Assembly (NCBI GenBank): GCA_025056455.1
Contig: JANWVY010000002.1
Location: 296,737 to 360,736, forward strand
Length of the DNA: 64,000 nucleotides
Direction of reading: 5' to 3'
Origin: Bryobacteraceae bacterium
GTDB lineage: Bacteria > Acidobacteriota > Terriglobia > Bryobacterales > Bryobacteraceae
Under the pieces are notes generated by a model. That model was not told the origin of the DNA, did no database searches, and saw only the letters and a program-made list of their open reading frames with translations. How positions within the stretch are numbered: position 1 is the stretch's first letter; every line of letters starts with the position of its first letter. Shown here piece after piece: positions 9,032 through 17,649 of the stretch. Made by a program: the position numbers and the translations under genes.

Positions 9032-9820
9032 GTGGCTGCACAAGGCTCGATCCGACAGCACTGGGATGGCGACTTTCTCTTCGCTTTGCGCACTCTTTTG
9101 TTAAAAGATTTTCGCGTCCGCTACCGGAATATGTCGCTTGGCGTTGGCTGGTCGCTGGCCAACCCCATCATCATGATGTCCGTGCTGACCTTTGTTTTTA
9201 CGCAAATTTTTCCCAACGAAGAAAAAAACTATCCCATTTTTGTGCTCTGCGGCCTCATCCCCTTCAACTTCTTCACGCTTGCCTGGAGCACAGCCACACG
9301 CTCGCTGGTGGACAACGCCTCGCTAATTAAGCGCACCCGGTTCCCGCGCGAAATAGTGCCGATTTCGACCGTCTTGGGCAACACCGTGCACCTGCTGATT
9401 CAGATTGCCCTCCTTCTCACGCTAGTCCTGGTCTTCGGCTCTGGCGTCAGCCTGCTCTGGCTCTGGCTTCCTGTGATTCTGGCCCTTGAAGTCGCCTTTG
9501 TCATTGGGATGGGTTTGATCTTCTCGGCCATCGACGTTTATGTTCGGGATATCCGCTATGTGGTGGAGTCCGTGAATCTCGTACTGTTGTGGCTGGTTCC
9601 CATTTTTTATGGTTTCAACAAAATTCCGGAGAAATATCACCTGCTGTATCGATTTAATCCAGTAGCAGCAGTGGTGATGGCGCTGCGGAATGTGCTGATC
9701 GAAGGCAAAGCTCCAGCCACAAGCTTGATTTTCAACCTGACGCTCGTCAGTACTGTGGTGCTAGCGGCCGGTATTCTCCTCTTTGGCCGTCTCAAACGTC
9801 GTTTCTATGATTACTTGTAG
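9032..9820 (+). CDS. ABC-2 type transporter permease (Wzm-like polysaccharide export)
   Basis: A 262-aa membrane protein with about six helices. It matches Wzm/KpsM/TagG-type permeases: a short amphipathic N-terminus, LLLKDFRVRYRNMSLGVGW (about 26-44), then LTFVFTQIF and the C-terminal YRFNPVAAVVMALRNVLIEG. Start is GTG at 9032. A TAGAAT box at 9018-9023 lies 8 nt upstream, so a leaderless transcript is possible in addition to read-through from the upstream operon. These permeases need a Wzt-type ATPase, but none follows: the next gene is a minus-strand MarR regulator. The partner ATPase must be encoded elsewhere or was lost. Confidence 0.87.
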   Translation: MAAQGSIRQHWDGDFLFALRTLLLKDFRVRYRNMSLGVGWSLANPIIMMSVLTFVFTQIFPNEEKNYPIFVLCGLIPFNFFTLAWSTATRSLVDNASLIKRTRFPREIVPISTVLGNTVHLLIQIALLLTLVLVFGSGVSLLWLWLPVILALEVAFVIGMGLIFSAIDVYVRDIRYVVESVNLVLLWLVPIFYGFNKIPEKYHLLYRFNPVAAVVMALRNVLIEGKAPATSLIFNLTLVSTVVLAAGILLFGRLKRRFYDYL

Positions 9821-9907
9821 CAAGGGGCTGATTCCCGCGCGAAAGGGTGGTCGGAAACCTTAGCCAAGAATCTTTCTCTTCGGAGTCGTATCCTCTTACC
9901 GGCCGCG

Positions 9908-10390
9908 CTAGGAATCGCTTTCTGCGTCCCCTTCTGTGGCGCGTTCCAAAAGCTCAATGAGCTGGCGAAGCTCCGCAGGTGAGAGCATCGCGAGATTGCG
10001 CCGGTGAAGTGCGCTCACCGGCGCGTCGAGCTGGCTGAGCAAGTCAAGCCCAGCAGGCGTGATCTTTGCGATCACCACCCTTCGATCCGAGGATTCCCGT
10101 GAGCGTTGCACATATCCGCGCCGCTCCAATCGGTCGAGGAGCCGCGTGATGTCAGGGTCGTGCGTAATCATCCGGCTCGCGATCTCACCGCAAGGCAAAC
10201 CGGCGGCTCCGGCGCCGCGCAAAATTCGAAGCACGTTATACTGCGCGTGGGTCATCTGGTAGCGGCTCAGCAGAAGGGCTTCTCGCCGCAACAGCACGTC
10301 GGCCGCGCGCAACAGGTTCAAATAAGCCTCTTCTTCTAGGGATTGAAACGGTTTTGCTTGTCGAATGGACCTGGCGAGTTTACCTGTCAC
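9908..10390 (-). CDS. MarR family transcriptional regulator
   Basis: A 160-aa winged-helix regulator. The recognition helix region reads LPCGEIASRMITHDPDITRLLDRLERRGYVQRSRESSDRR, divided here for length by its core EIASRM and wing RESSDRRVV; C-terminal helices form the dimer interface. MarR proteins bind palindromes near their own promoter and release on binding phenolics or oxidants. Start is GTG at 10390, with TAACCT on the minus strand at 10397-10402, 6 nt upstream. It is divergent from the NIPSNAP gene about 100 bp away, which is the obvious candidate target along with itself. No clear operator palindrome was identified. Confidence 0.88.
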   Translation of the reverse strand: MTGKLARSIRQAKPFQSLEEEAYLNLLRAADVLLRREALLLSRYQMTHAQYNVLRILRGAGAAGLPCGEIASRMITHDPDITRLLDRLERRGYVQRSRESSDRRVVIAKITPAGLDLLSQLDAPVSALHRRNLAMLSPAELRQLIELLERATEGDAESDS

Positions 10391-10492
10391 AAACCCAGGT
10401 TATTCCTCAAGACAACTATCCGCAAGAGGAACATTCGTTTGCGGCCCCCTTGCGGCATCGTTCGCCGGCTCTCCGCTATACTCCGAAAGGTC

Positions 10493-11266
10493 ATGACCCG
10501 ACGCCGATCTTTGCTTGCCATGCCCGCGGCGGCTGCTTCCATGCCCGCGGCGCCGAGGAAACCCTCGATTTTCGAAATCCGCCGCCTGCAACTGCGCAAC
10601 AGCCCGCACATGCAAGCTCAGCGTGTGGCGGATTTTCTTCGCCAGAGCTATCTTCCGGCGCTCGGGCGTTCCGGGGGTGCCGTCCATGGCGTTTTTAGCA
10701 ATTTGATCGCGCCACAAGGCCCGTTTGTACTCCTAGTCTGTGGTTTTGATTCCCTTTCCGCCTGGGAAAGCGCACAAGAGAAACTGAACGCCGACCCGCG
10801 CTATCTGAAAGACCTAGAGGCGGCTGAGGCGCAAGGTTTGCTCTATATGCGCATGGAGGTCAGCCTGGTTCGGGCCTTCTCCAGCATGCCGGGCGTGGAA
10901 ACTCCTCCGGTTGAGGCACAGCGTCCGCCACGCGTCTTCGAGTGGCGAACCTATGAATCCAACAGTCCGCTGACACTGCGAAAAAAAATCCGGATGTTTG
11001 AGGAGGGCGGCGAAATCGCCATCTTCCGCCGTGTTGGCCTCACGCCGGTGTTTTTCGGAGAGACGATTGTCGGGACGAATCTGCCCAATCTCACCTATCT
11101 GCTTGCTTACGATAACCTTGCGGCAAGAGAACAGAACTGGGCAAAGTTTTTGGCCGATCCAGAGTGGGACAAGCTCCGGGCCACGCCTGGCTGGAGCGAC
11201 GCCGAGATTGTATCGAACATTTCAAACGTGATGTTGCGTCCTCTGCCGTTTTCACCGCTTCGCTGA
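10493..11266 (+). CDS. NIPSNAP family protein, exported, two domains
   Basis: A 257-aa protein with an Arg-rich N-terminus and an Ala-rich segment (MTRRRSLLAMPAAAASMPAA), which may be a weak Tat-type signal. Two NIPSNAP (ferredoxin-like alpha+beta) repeats follow: one starting FEIRRLQLRN near residue 28 and one starting FEWRTYESNSPLTLRKK near residue 146. The molecular role of the family is unknown. The start at ATG 10493 has AAAGG only 2 nt upstream and a TATACT box at 10477-10482. An in-frame extension to 10343 would overlap the divergent regulator gene and is rejected. Confidence 0.82.
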   Translation: MTRRRSLLAMPAAAASMPAAPRKPSIFEIRRLQLRNSPHMQAQRVADFLRQSYLPALGRSGGAVHGVFSNLIAPQGPFVLLVCGFDSLSAWESAQEKLNADPRYLKDLEAAEAQGLLYMRMEVSLVRAFSSMPGVETPPVEAQRPPRVFEWRTYESNSPLTLRKKIRMFEEGGEIAIFRRVGLTPVFFGETIVGTNLPNLTYLLAYDNLAAREQNWAKFLADPEWDKLRATPGWSDAEIVSNISNVMLRPLPFSPLR

Positions 11267-11382
11267 GCGTGGCTGAAGGCGGCGCTCGCCATCGTGGCTG
11301 GGGGGCGTCCTCGCCTGGTTGTGTCCGCGGGCTGGAGCCTTGCAGATGCCAGGGGCCCTTGCCCGCAGCCGCCGGGCTCGCC

Positions 11383-12792
11383 TTATTCAAACCCAAGATC
11401 CTTTAAGATCTTGGGATCGCGCTCTTCCATCGCCAAAAGCGTATGACAGGAGTTGCAGTCTTGCGACACGGTCCGGCCGTCCTTGCTTTTGTGCGCGTCA
11501 TCATGGCAGCGGAAACACCCAGGGAAATCGATGTGGCCGATATTGTCGATGTAGGTCCCCCAAGTAACCTTCATCTCCGGAAAGACGTTCCGCGACCAGA
11601 GCGCCAGAAGGGCCTGACCAGCCTTTTTCGCTTCCTCCGCCTGGTGGGGATAAAGAGCGGCGACGGCAGCGGGAATTTCCCGGGCGGCCTGCTCGCCTGA
11701 CGCGTAGGGTCGCTTGAGAATCTCCACTGCATGTTTCCGGATTTGCTTGAGCGAAAGAGGAATCTCTCCGGAGGCTAGCGCCTTGTCGACGCCGCGTTCC
11801 GGCGAGGTAAATGAGTGGCTCGGCCGGGTGTGACAATCCACGCAATCCATCAGCCGCAGGTTCATTTTGGCCACCTCGGCCGGGTTCGTGTTGGGTGCAA
11901 AATATTCGCGGACCTCTCCGTTGCGGCGATATTCAATCCAGGGGATGTTCTGCCGGGCGTAGTCCGTGTGCGCGTAACGCACCTCGATTCCCTGGCCCAC
12001 ATGAGCGCTGTGAATGCCTTTCCCAGCCACGCCGCCACCGCCGATTTTCATGAGCAGCACGCTCTTCGTCATGGAGTTGTCGTCGGCAAAGTGAGTCCGG
12101 ACAATCAGGCGGTCCGGGCCATACTTGTCTGGCCAGTGGCAAGCTTCACAGGTCTCACGGGCGGGGCGAAGATTAGCCACCGGTGTTGGGATGGGCCGCG
12201 AGTACGTGTTCAGCAGCACGGCGAAGACTTGGTGTACCCCAGACAGCTTGCTGCGCACAAACCAGGAGGCGCCCGGCCCAATGTGGCATTTCACGCATTC
12301 GACTCGCGAGTGGGGTGAGTGTTGGTACGCAACGTACTCCGGCTTCATGACCACGTGGCAGGTGGCCCCGCAGAACTGTACGCTGTCCATGTGGTGGACG
12401 GCGCGGTAGCTGAGGTTGCCTCCGATGAGGACATTCACCGCCGTCACCCCGCCAACAAACACCACCAGGCGGCGAAAATCCACGTTTGACCAGCTCAATA
12501 CCGGCAATCCCGATTGCCCGCCGGCCTGAAAGGGATGGCGTTTGCGCCGGATGAAAATGCCCAGCGGAATGAGCGCTAAACCGCCGAAAAACACCACGGG
12601 CAGCAACAGGAACAAAAGAATTCCAAGATAGGCGCTACTCGCCTGACCGTGCAAATAGGTCGGCAAGAGAAAAAGCCAAATCACGCCCGCCGCGGTGACG
12701 AAAATGACTCCTAGGCGGCTGATCCAGTTGTTTGAAAGATAGAGAATGGGACGGAGGCGTTCATGCCACGAAGAGCCGGGATCTGCGGCCAT
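11383..12792 (-). CDS. NapC/NirT-type membrane-anchored multihaem cytochrome c
   Basis: A 469-aa protein with about three hydrophobic helices at the N-terminus (about 22-45, 55-80 and 108-125), then a periplasmic haem region. Five canonical CxxCH motifs are visible (CVKCH, CEACH, CVDCH, CFRCH, CNSCH) plus one CGATCH with three residues between the cysteines, followed by VVM as a possible distal Met ligand. The block with HSPHSRVECVKCHIGPG and RPIPTPVANLRPARETCEACHWP is typical of NapC/NirT-like quinol-oxidising cytochromes. It probably moves electrons from menaquinol to a periplasmic or outer-membrane acceptor. It lies 44 nt downstream of the TonB receptor on the same strand, so the two are probably co-transcribed. 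Confidence 0.88.
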   Translation of the reverse strand: MAADPGSSWHERLRPILYLSNNWISRLGVIFVTAAGVIWLFLLPTYLHGQASSAYLGILLFLLLPVVFFGGLALIPLGIFIRRKRHPFQAGGQSGLPVLSWSNVDFRRLVVFVGGVTAVNVLIGGNLSYRAVHHMDSVQFCGATCHVVMKPEYVAYQHSPHSRVECVKCHIGPGASWFVRSKLSGVHQVFAVLLNTYSRPIPTPVANLRPARETCEACHWPDKYGPDRLIVRTHFADDNSMTKSVLLMKIGGGGVAGKGIHSAHVGQGIEVRYAHTDYARQNIPWIEYRRNGEVREYFAPNTNPAEVAKMNLRLMDCVDCHTRPSHSFTSPERGVDKALASGEIPLSLKQIRKHAVEILKRPYASGEQAAREIPAAVAALYPHQAEEAKKAGQALLALWSRNVFPEMKVTWGTYIDNIGHIDFPGCFRCHDDAHKSKDGRTVSQDCNSCHTLLAMEERDPKILKDLGFE

Positions 12793-12836
12793 ACTTTCAG
12801 TAATGCAATTCCACTGCCAGTTCTCGCTTTAACGCT

Positions 12837-15578
12837 TCAGAACCGCCACCGCAGCCCCGCCCAGATCCCTCGTGGCGCCCCAGGCGCGTAAAACGTCGCT
12901 TGTTGGACGGGGTATTCGTTACCGATGGGTGGAAAGGGTCTTGCCACAAAACGCCCGTCGGCGGTGAAACCCGTAGGACCGAGTTGCGCTGCCGTGTAGT
13001 AACGGCGGTTGAAAAGGTTGTTGATCTGAAGGAACAGCTGAAGACGAGTTGACAGCTCGTAACGGCAACCCAAATTCGCCAGCGCATAGCCAGGTGAGGA
13101 TCCCCGGCCAAGAAAATACCTTCCGTCTGGCTGATGGCGGTTGTTTTCATTGCCCCGGGCAAAGGAACTGGAAACGGCAAGGAAATGAAAGGAGCCAGAA
13201 ACCCGGGCCGAGAGCTGCCAGTCAACAAAGGTTTTCGCAACATGACGCGGCGTAAGTGGAATCCGGTCGCCCGGTTCGATTTCAATCGTGCCTTCGAGGC
13301 CTGGCCCACCGGTCTGAGCCCTGTCATTCGTGCTATTGGCTGTGCCCTGCACCACTTCCGGACTTTCAAAAGTGGCCTCCAAAAAGGTATATCCCGCCCC
13401 GGCGACCACACGGCGCAGCCGCGCTGAAAAATCAAATTCTGCTCCCTGGCGCACGGTTTGCCCGAAGTTTTTAAAGTACCCGAAGCCCGTTTGCTCAGAA
13501 GCGACAAACAGAATATCGTTCCGGTTGGCGGAGCGAAACCAGCCGGCTGCCCAGCGGAGAGCTCCTTCGTTCAAACTGCGCAGGCCAGCTTCGAGCGTTC
13601 GCGTGACTACCTGATCCAGAGGCGGATCACCCGCCATGGCGTTTGGCAGGCGACAAGGAACCTCCGGGTCGGCGCATCCCAGCTCGATGGCCGTCGGGGC
13701 GCGATTGCTTTCGGCGTAACTGCCATAAAGCGTCCAGGAGGGCCTCAGCCGCCAGGTTCCTCCCAGTGCGGGATTGAAGCGGTGGAAGGCGTGTGTCCCC
13801 GTCAAGGAACCTGTCCCGGGAGCTGGCCGCAGCTGGTCCACATTGCGGATCGAGGTTTGGTGAAAGCGCCCGGAAAGGGTGATGTGGAGCGTGTGACCCC
13901 AACTCAGCGTGTCCGTAGCGAACAGACTTGAGCTCGCGATTTTGCTTCTCAAATCAACCCGCCGGTCATACGGCTCCCCATCGGCGAATCCTCCCGTGAC
14001 GCCGTCCGCAAAAGCAGCCAGGCCGGTGACACTCCGGTCAGGATTGAGGTAGCCAAGCTCGGTCGATTGCGCAAAGTGAACCTGGTTGCCGTCCCAGCTG
14101 CCGCCCGCTGTCCATTGATGGCGCCTCCGCCCGCTACCACCCTGCCAGCTCGCCTGCGCTGACACGCCGAAGTTGCGCTGGTTGGCAAGGGAACGATTCA
14201 GAAGACCGTTACATTTTTCGGACGGTTCGTCCCGAAGCAAGACGTTGGCAAGGCACCGCCATTTCGGGAAAGGTGTGTTAGCCGCTGACTCGCCGGCAAG
14301 CGGAAAACCGCTAAACCCAGCTGCGGCGAGAGCACTGCGTTCCCGCGCATTCGGCTGATACAAGCTCTGGTCCAGCGATTCTTCGTTGATGTCGCCATTC
14401 AGGGTCGCCGTCCGAACCAGCCGAAAATAACCATTGGCCTGAACGTGGAGCCGGCTGCCGAGGCTGCGGCGCAAGTGCAGCGCACCCAAGGGCGAGCGGT
14501 TCGCTGTCAGATCTGGCTTGGTGTAAACGCTGCGGTAATCGCGCTCCAGAAACCGCTGCTCCTGAAGACCATTGCCGATCAGGCCGTTGTTTGCATAGGA
14601 GAGCATCAAACTGACAGTGGTGCGCTCTCCCGCCCGCGCTAGTCGCGAAAACCACTGGCGGGCGCTCGAGGGCGAGGATTCCCTCCAGCCATCTTCGAAA
14701 AACATGTTTCCCGCCACAAACCAGTTCACTCCCTTCGCGCTTGACCCTCCATGTTCGATCTCGCCCAGCTTCCGGCCAAAAGAGCCGCCCAGCAGCTCGA
14801 GTTTCGTACCTGGGTAGCGGAGGCCATCTTTGCTGCGCAAGGAAATCGCCCCACCCAGAGCATTCAGGCCGAAGACAGGATCCGATCCGGGAACGAGGGT
14901 AACTTCCGAGATCGCCATGCGCGGTATTAAATCCCAGCTCACAATGTCGCCAAAAGCTTGATTGAGCCGGACGCCCTCAAAATACACGGCGAGGCCTTGC
15001 GGCGTGCCTAACAAAGGCGAGGCTGTGTAGCCCCGGTAATTCAGGTCTGGCTGAAGCGGGTTGCCTTGAAGCTCATTCCAGTAGACGCCCTGCAAGCGTT
15101 GATACATCAAACTAGAAAGATCCAACGCCCCGCTGGCCGGAAACGAGGCCGCGGTGGCGGTTTGAATGGGCCTCGGGATTTCTTCCAACTTCCGATCGAG
15201 CCCAGCCAGCGGAGTTGTGCTCACGACGTCGAGCGAATAACTGGCGAGGCCAAGTTGCAGCTCGATGCGGAGGGCCTTGGTTTGGCCAGCGAGAACGGAA
15301 ACAGTCGTGGCGAACGGGGCAAAGCCGTCTCGGGACACTCGCACACGGTAATCTCCCGGCATGAGCCCCGTCACTTGCCGCTTGCCTTCCTCATCGGTCA
15401 CAAGCCACCAGCGCTGCCCCGTTTCGAGCTTCTCTAGCTCAACCGAGGCCCGGACCCCAGCGCCAGAAGGATCGACCACCTGCAATTCGAGATCACCCCT
15501 CGCAGGGCTGCTCTGACAAAAAACCGCAAGAGGAAGAAGAAGACTGAGCAGGCATGCCGTTCCAATTTCTGCAACCAT
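12837..15578 (-). CDS. TonB-dependent receptor with carboxypeptidase-regulatory-like domain
   Basis: A 913-aa outer-membrane protein. A signal peptide (residues 1-21, ending VFCQ) is followed by a CarboxypepD_reg-like domain (about 30-105, LELQVVDPSGAGVRASVELE). A plug domain (about 115-260) contains LNYRGYTASPLLG and EVTLVPGSDPVFGLNALGGAI. The rest is a 22-strand-type barrel ending in the aromatic-terminated strand AGLRWRF. Start is ATG 15578; a TTG 18 nt upstream is less likely. The ligand is unknown. The multihaem cytochrome gene follows 44 nt downstream, and an ECF sigma/anti-sigma pair is transcribed divergently, which is a usual arrangement for regulated receptors. Confidence 0.9.
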   Translation of the reverse strand: MVAEIGTACLLSLLLPLAVFCQSSPARGDLELQVVDPSGAGVRASVELEKLETGQRWWLVTDEEGKRQVTGLMPGDYRVRVSRDGFAPFATTVSVLAGQTKALRIELQLGLASYSLDVVSTTPLAGLDRKLEEIPRPIQTATAASFPASGALDLSSLMYQRLQGVYWNELQGNPLQPDLNYRGYTASPLLGTPQGLAVYFEGVRLNQAFGDIVSWDLIPRMAISEVTLVPGSDPVFGLNALGGAISLRSKDGLRYPGTKLELLGGSFGRKLGEIEHGGSSAKGVNWFVAGNMFFEDGWRESSPSSARQWFSRLARAGERTTVSLMLSYANNGLIGNGLQEQRFLERDYRSVYTKPDLTANRSPLGALHLRRSLGSRLHVQANGYFRLVRTATLNGDINEESLDQSLYQPNARERSALAAAGFSGFPLAGESAANTPFPKWRCLANVLLRDEPSEKCNGLLNRSLANQRNFGVSAQASWQGGSGRRRHQWTAGGSWDGNQVHFAQSTELGYLNPDRSVTGLAAFADGVTGGFADGEPYDRRVDLRSKIASSSLFATDTLSWGHTLHITLSGRFHQTSIRNVDQLRPAPGTGSLTGTHAFHRFNPALGGTWRLRPSWTLYGSYAESNRAPTAIELGCADPEVPCRLPNAMAGDPPLDQVVTRTLEAGLRSLNEGALRWAAGWFRSANRNDILFVASEQTGFGYFKNFGQTVRQGAEFDFSARLRRVVAGAGYTFLEATFESPEVVQGTANSTNDRAQTGGPGLEGTIEIEPGDRIPLTPRHVAKTFVDWQLSARVSGSFHFLAVSSSFARGNENNRHQPDGRYFLGRGSSPGYALANLGCRYELSTRLQLFLQINNLFNRRYYTAAQLGPTGFTADGRFVARPFPPIGNEYPVQQATFYAPGAPRGIWAGLRWRF

Positions 15579-15645
15579 ATTGGGAATATTCACCAATCCA
15601 CGCCGTTGTTCAGTGTTTTTCTTGTTTCAAGCGCCCAAGAGAGCC

Positions 15646-15651
15646 TATACT
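15646..15651 (+). promoter_or_regulatory. TATACT -10 box of the ECF sigma gene
   Basis: TATACT with a weak TTGTTT -35-like hexamer 18 bp upstream at 15622-15627. The transcript would begin near 15658, which excludes the longer in-frame starts and supports ATG 15667. Confidence 0.45.
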
Positions 15652-15666
15652 TCGAAAAGTCGTGTC

Positions 15667-16224
15667 ATGGAGAGCGTGTGGCGGATTGCCCGTTCTGTGC
15701 CGGGCGTGGCTTCAACAGATTCTCGCCTCAGTGTGGAGCGTGAAGTTTCAGCTTTATTTGCAGAGCTCCGGGCTCCTTTGTTGCGCTATATGCACAGTTT
15801 GGGCCTTTCCGTGAGCGATGGCGAGGACGTCGTGCAAGAGGTGTTTTTGCAGCTCTTCCGTCATCTGGCGGCTGGAAAGCCCCGCGACAATCTCCGCGGC
15901 TGGGTGTTTCGCGTAGGTCACAACCTCGCTCGAAAACACCGCCAGCGACAGTTGCGTCAAGCACCCGGGGGCGTTGTGGAGCTGGAGATGACGGACGAAG
16001 CCTCAAATCCAGAAGAACAGATCCGCAATCTGGCGCTACAGCGCCGCCTGATGTCCGTCGTTCAGGCGCTTTCCGAACGTGACCGGCAGTGTTTAGTTCT
16101 CCGCGCCGAAGGCTTGCGTTACCGCGAGATTGCAGAGGCGCTTGGTATGTCGCTGGGCGCAGTGGCAAGCTCGCTAAGCCGATCACTCGGAAAACTCGCA
16201 ATCACTGGGGAACGCTATGAGTGA
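15667..16224 (+). CDS. ECF-type RNA polymerase sigma factor
   Basis: A 185-aa sigma-70 factor with region 2 (about 30-95: LLRYMHSLGLSVSDGEDVVQEVFLQLFRHL, seen as the DVVQEVFLQL helix and the NLRGWVFRVGHNLARKH -10 reading part) and region 4 (about 130-180: LSERDRQCLVLRAEGLRYREIAEALGMSLGAV, with REIAEALGMS as the helix-turn-helix). Regions 1 and 3 are absent, which defines the ECF class. The start is set by the promoter position. It overlaps the zinc-finger anti-sigma gene by 8 nt, so it is translationally coupled to its likely inhibitor. Divergent from the TonB receptor at 15578, which is a candidate target. Confidence 0.9.
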   Translation: MESVWRIARSVPGVASTDSRLSVEREVSALFAELRAPLLRYMHSLGLSVSDGEDVVQEVFLQLFRHLAAGKPRDNLRGWVFRVGHNLARKHRQRQLRQAPGGVVELEMTDEASNPEEQIRNLALQRRLMSVVQALSERDRQCLVLRAEGLRYREIAEALGMSLGAVASSLSRSLGKLAITGERYE

Positions 16225-17008
16225 TACACCTCATGCCTCCGACCAGGAACTGTTGCTGGCCCTCGACGGGGAGCTGGATGCTCACCAAGCCCAGCTCATC
16301 GAGCAGCATCTCCTTCACTGCGCAGCATGCCGTGCGCGGCGCGATCAGTTGCAGCAAGCACTGGTCGAGTTTCTTGAGCTACACCGGCGGAAGGCGCCAG
16401 CGATTCCACCCGCAGAAGCCGCCAGTGCGAGACTCAAGGCCGCTCTCGCAGAGCTGACTAGCCAGCCCAGGGCCAAAAGATGGGGCCTGGTTGCGCGAAG
16501 TCTCCTCGCGGCTGGAATCTTTGGAGCCTTACTCCTGCTTGCAGCGCTGCTCGAATCGCGCCGCCCACCAGGACCCCTTCCCGATCCCCGTTTGACTCCC
16601 GGCGCAGCCCGGATTCTTCCTCGCCAGCAAGTCTGTTCTATGGTTAAACCGCCAGGCGCGCGCGCCGTTTCTCAGGCCCTCGCCGACCAAGTGTTTCGCC
16701 AGTACGGAATCGGAAAACCACGGCCCGGAGCCTACGAGCTGGACTATCTCATCAGCCCGGAGCTTGGTGGCCTGGACGACATCCAAAATCTATGGCCGCA
16801 ACCTTACTCCGAAGGCGAGTGGAACTCGCGCGTGAAGGATGCGCTCGAGGAGCACCTTCGGCGTTTGGTTTGCGATGGGAGGCTCGAGCTGGCCACCGCA
16901 CAACGAGAAATCGCCAAGGATTGGATTGCGGCCTATCGCAAATATTTTGGCTCCCTGCGCCCAATTGCGGAGCATGCTTTTTTTGTCAAAGACCTGCCCT
17001 GGGACTAG
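16217..17008 (+). CDS. anti-sigma factor with zinc-finger HC2 domain
   Basis: A 263-aa membrane protein. The N-terminal HC2 zinc motif is HLLHCAACRARR (about 31-42), the ZAS signature that binds ECF sigma factors. One transmembrane helix follows (about 93-112, SLLAAGIFGALLLLAALL) and then a periplasmic domain of about 150 aa ending in FVKDLPWD. The overlap with the sigma gene and the ZAS motif make it the cognate inhibitor. The periplasmic part probably senses an envelope or receptor signal, but it matches no domain I know. Ends 21 nt before the convergent mscL gene. Confidence 0.87.
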   Translation: MSDTPHASDQELLLALDGELDAHQAQLIEQHLLHCAACRARRDQLQQALVEFLELHRRKAPAIPPAEAASARLKAALAELTSQPRAKRWGLVARSLLAAGIFGALLLLAALLESRRPPGPLPDPRLTPGAARILPRQQVCSMVKPPGARAVSQALADQVFRQYGIGKPRPGAYELDYLISPELGGLDDIQNLWPQPYSEGEWNSRVKDALEEHLRRLVCDGRLELATAQREIAKDWIAAYRKYFGSLRPIAEHAFFVKDLPWD

Positions 17009-17029
17009 GGAAAGCCAACCGAGCGGCCT

Positions 17030-17455
17030 TCACGCTCCTGCTCCTAGAGAGCGGCTCTTCAAGAGATCACGGATCTCGGTCAGCAGTGTTTCTTCTGGTG
17101 AGGGAGCGGCTGGCGCAGTCGGTTGCGCTTTTTTGGCCGCATTCATCGCCCGAACGACCAAAAACATGCAAAAAGCGACGATGACAAAATTGATCACCGT
17201 ATTGAGCCAGGCGCCCCAGGCAATCACGGGGGCATTCTCCTTGCGGGCTTCGGCGAGCGTGGCGTAAGTTTTTGAACCCAGGTTGATGAAGAGATCCTTA
17301 AAGTCAAGCCCGCCGAGCAGTAGACCCACTGGAGGCATCATGACGTCGTTCACCAAGGACGTAATGATCGAGCCAAAGGCAGCCCCCAAAACGATGCCCA
17401 CAGCCATGTCCACCACATTGCCTCGCATGGCGAATTCCTTGAATTCGGTCAGCAT
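17030..17455 (-). CDS. mscL: large-conductance mechanosensitive channel
   Basis: A 141-aa protein of normal MscL length. The N-terminal amphipathic helix MLTEFKEFAMRGNVVDMAVG leads into TM1 (AVGIVLGAAFGSIITSLVNDVMMPP, containing the pore constriction). TM2 is NTVINFVIVAFCMFLVVRAMN, and a C-terminal helix bundle ends LLTEIRDLLKSR. The channel opens at high membrane tension to release solutes during hypo-osmotic shock. GGGGAG lies about 9 nt before the ATG at 17455. It stands alone, convergent with the anti-sigma gene. Confidence 0.96.
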   Translation of the reverse strand: MLTEFKEFAMRGNVVDMAVGIVLGAAFGSIITSLVNDVMMPPVGLLLGGLDFKDLFINLGSKTYATLAEARKENAPVIAWGAWLNTVINFVIVAFCMFLVVRAMNAAKKAQPTAPAAPSPEETLLTEIRDLLKSRSLGAGA

Positions 17456-17649
17456 AATCTTCTGCTCCCCTCAGTCGAATTTGGAACTCTCACGCACTGG
17501 AAGCCTCTCGATGCTAACACAACCCCCAACAAATGGTTTTTCCCTTCGCCTCGATCGTGGAAAGAAACCCCAGCAAGGCTCGTGGCTTGCGGTTGCTAGC
17601 GAGTGAACACCTGCCCATCGCCATCGCTGCTCTGCTACGCTGCGATAGC

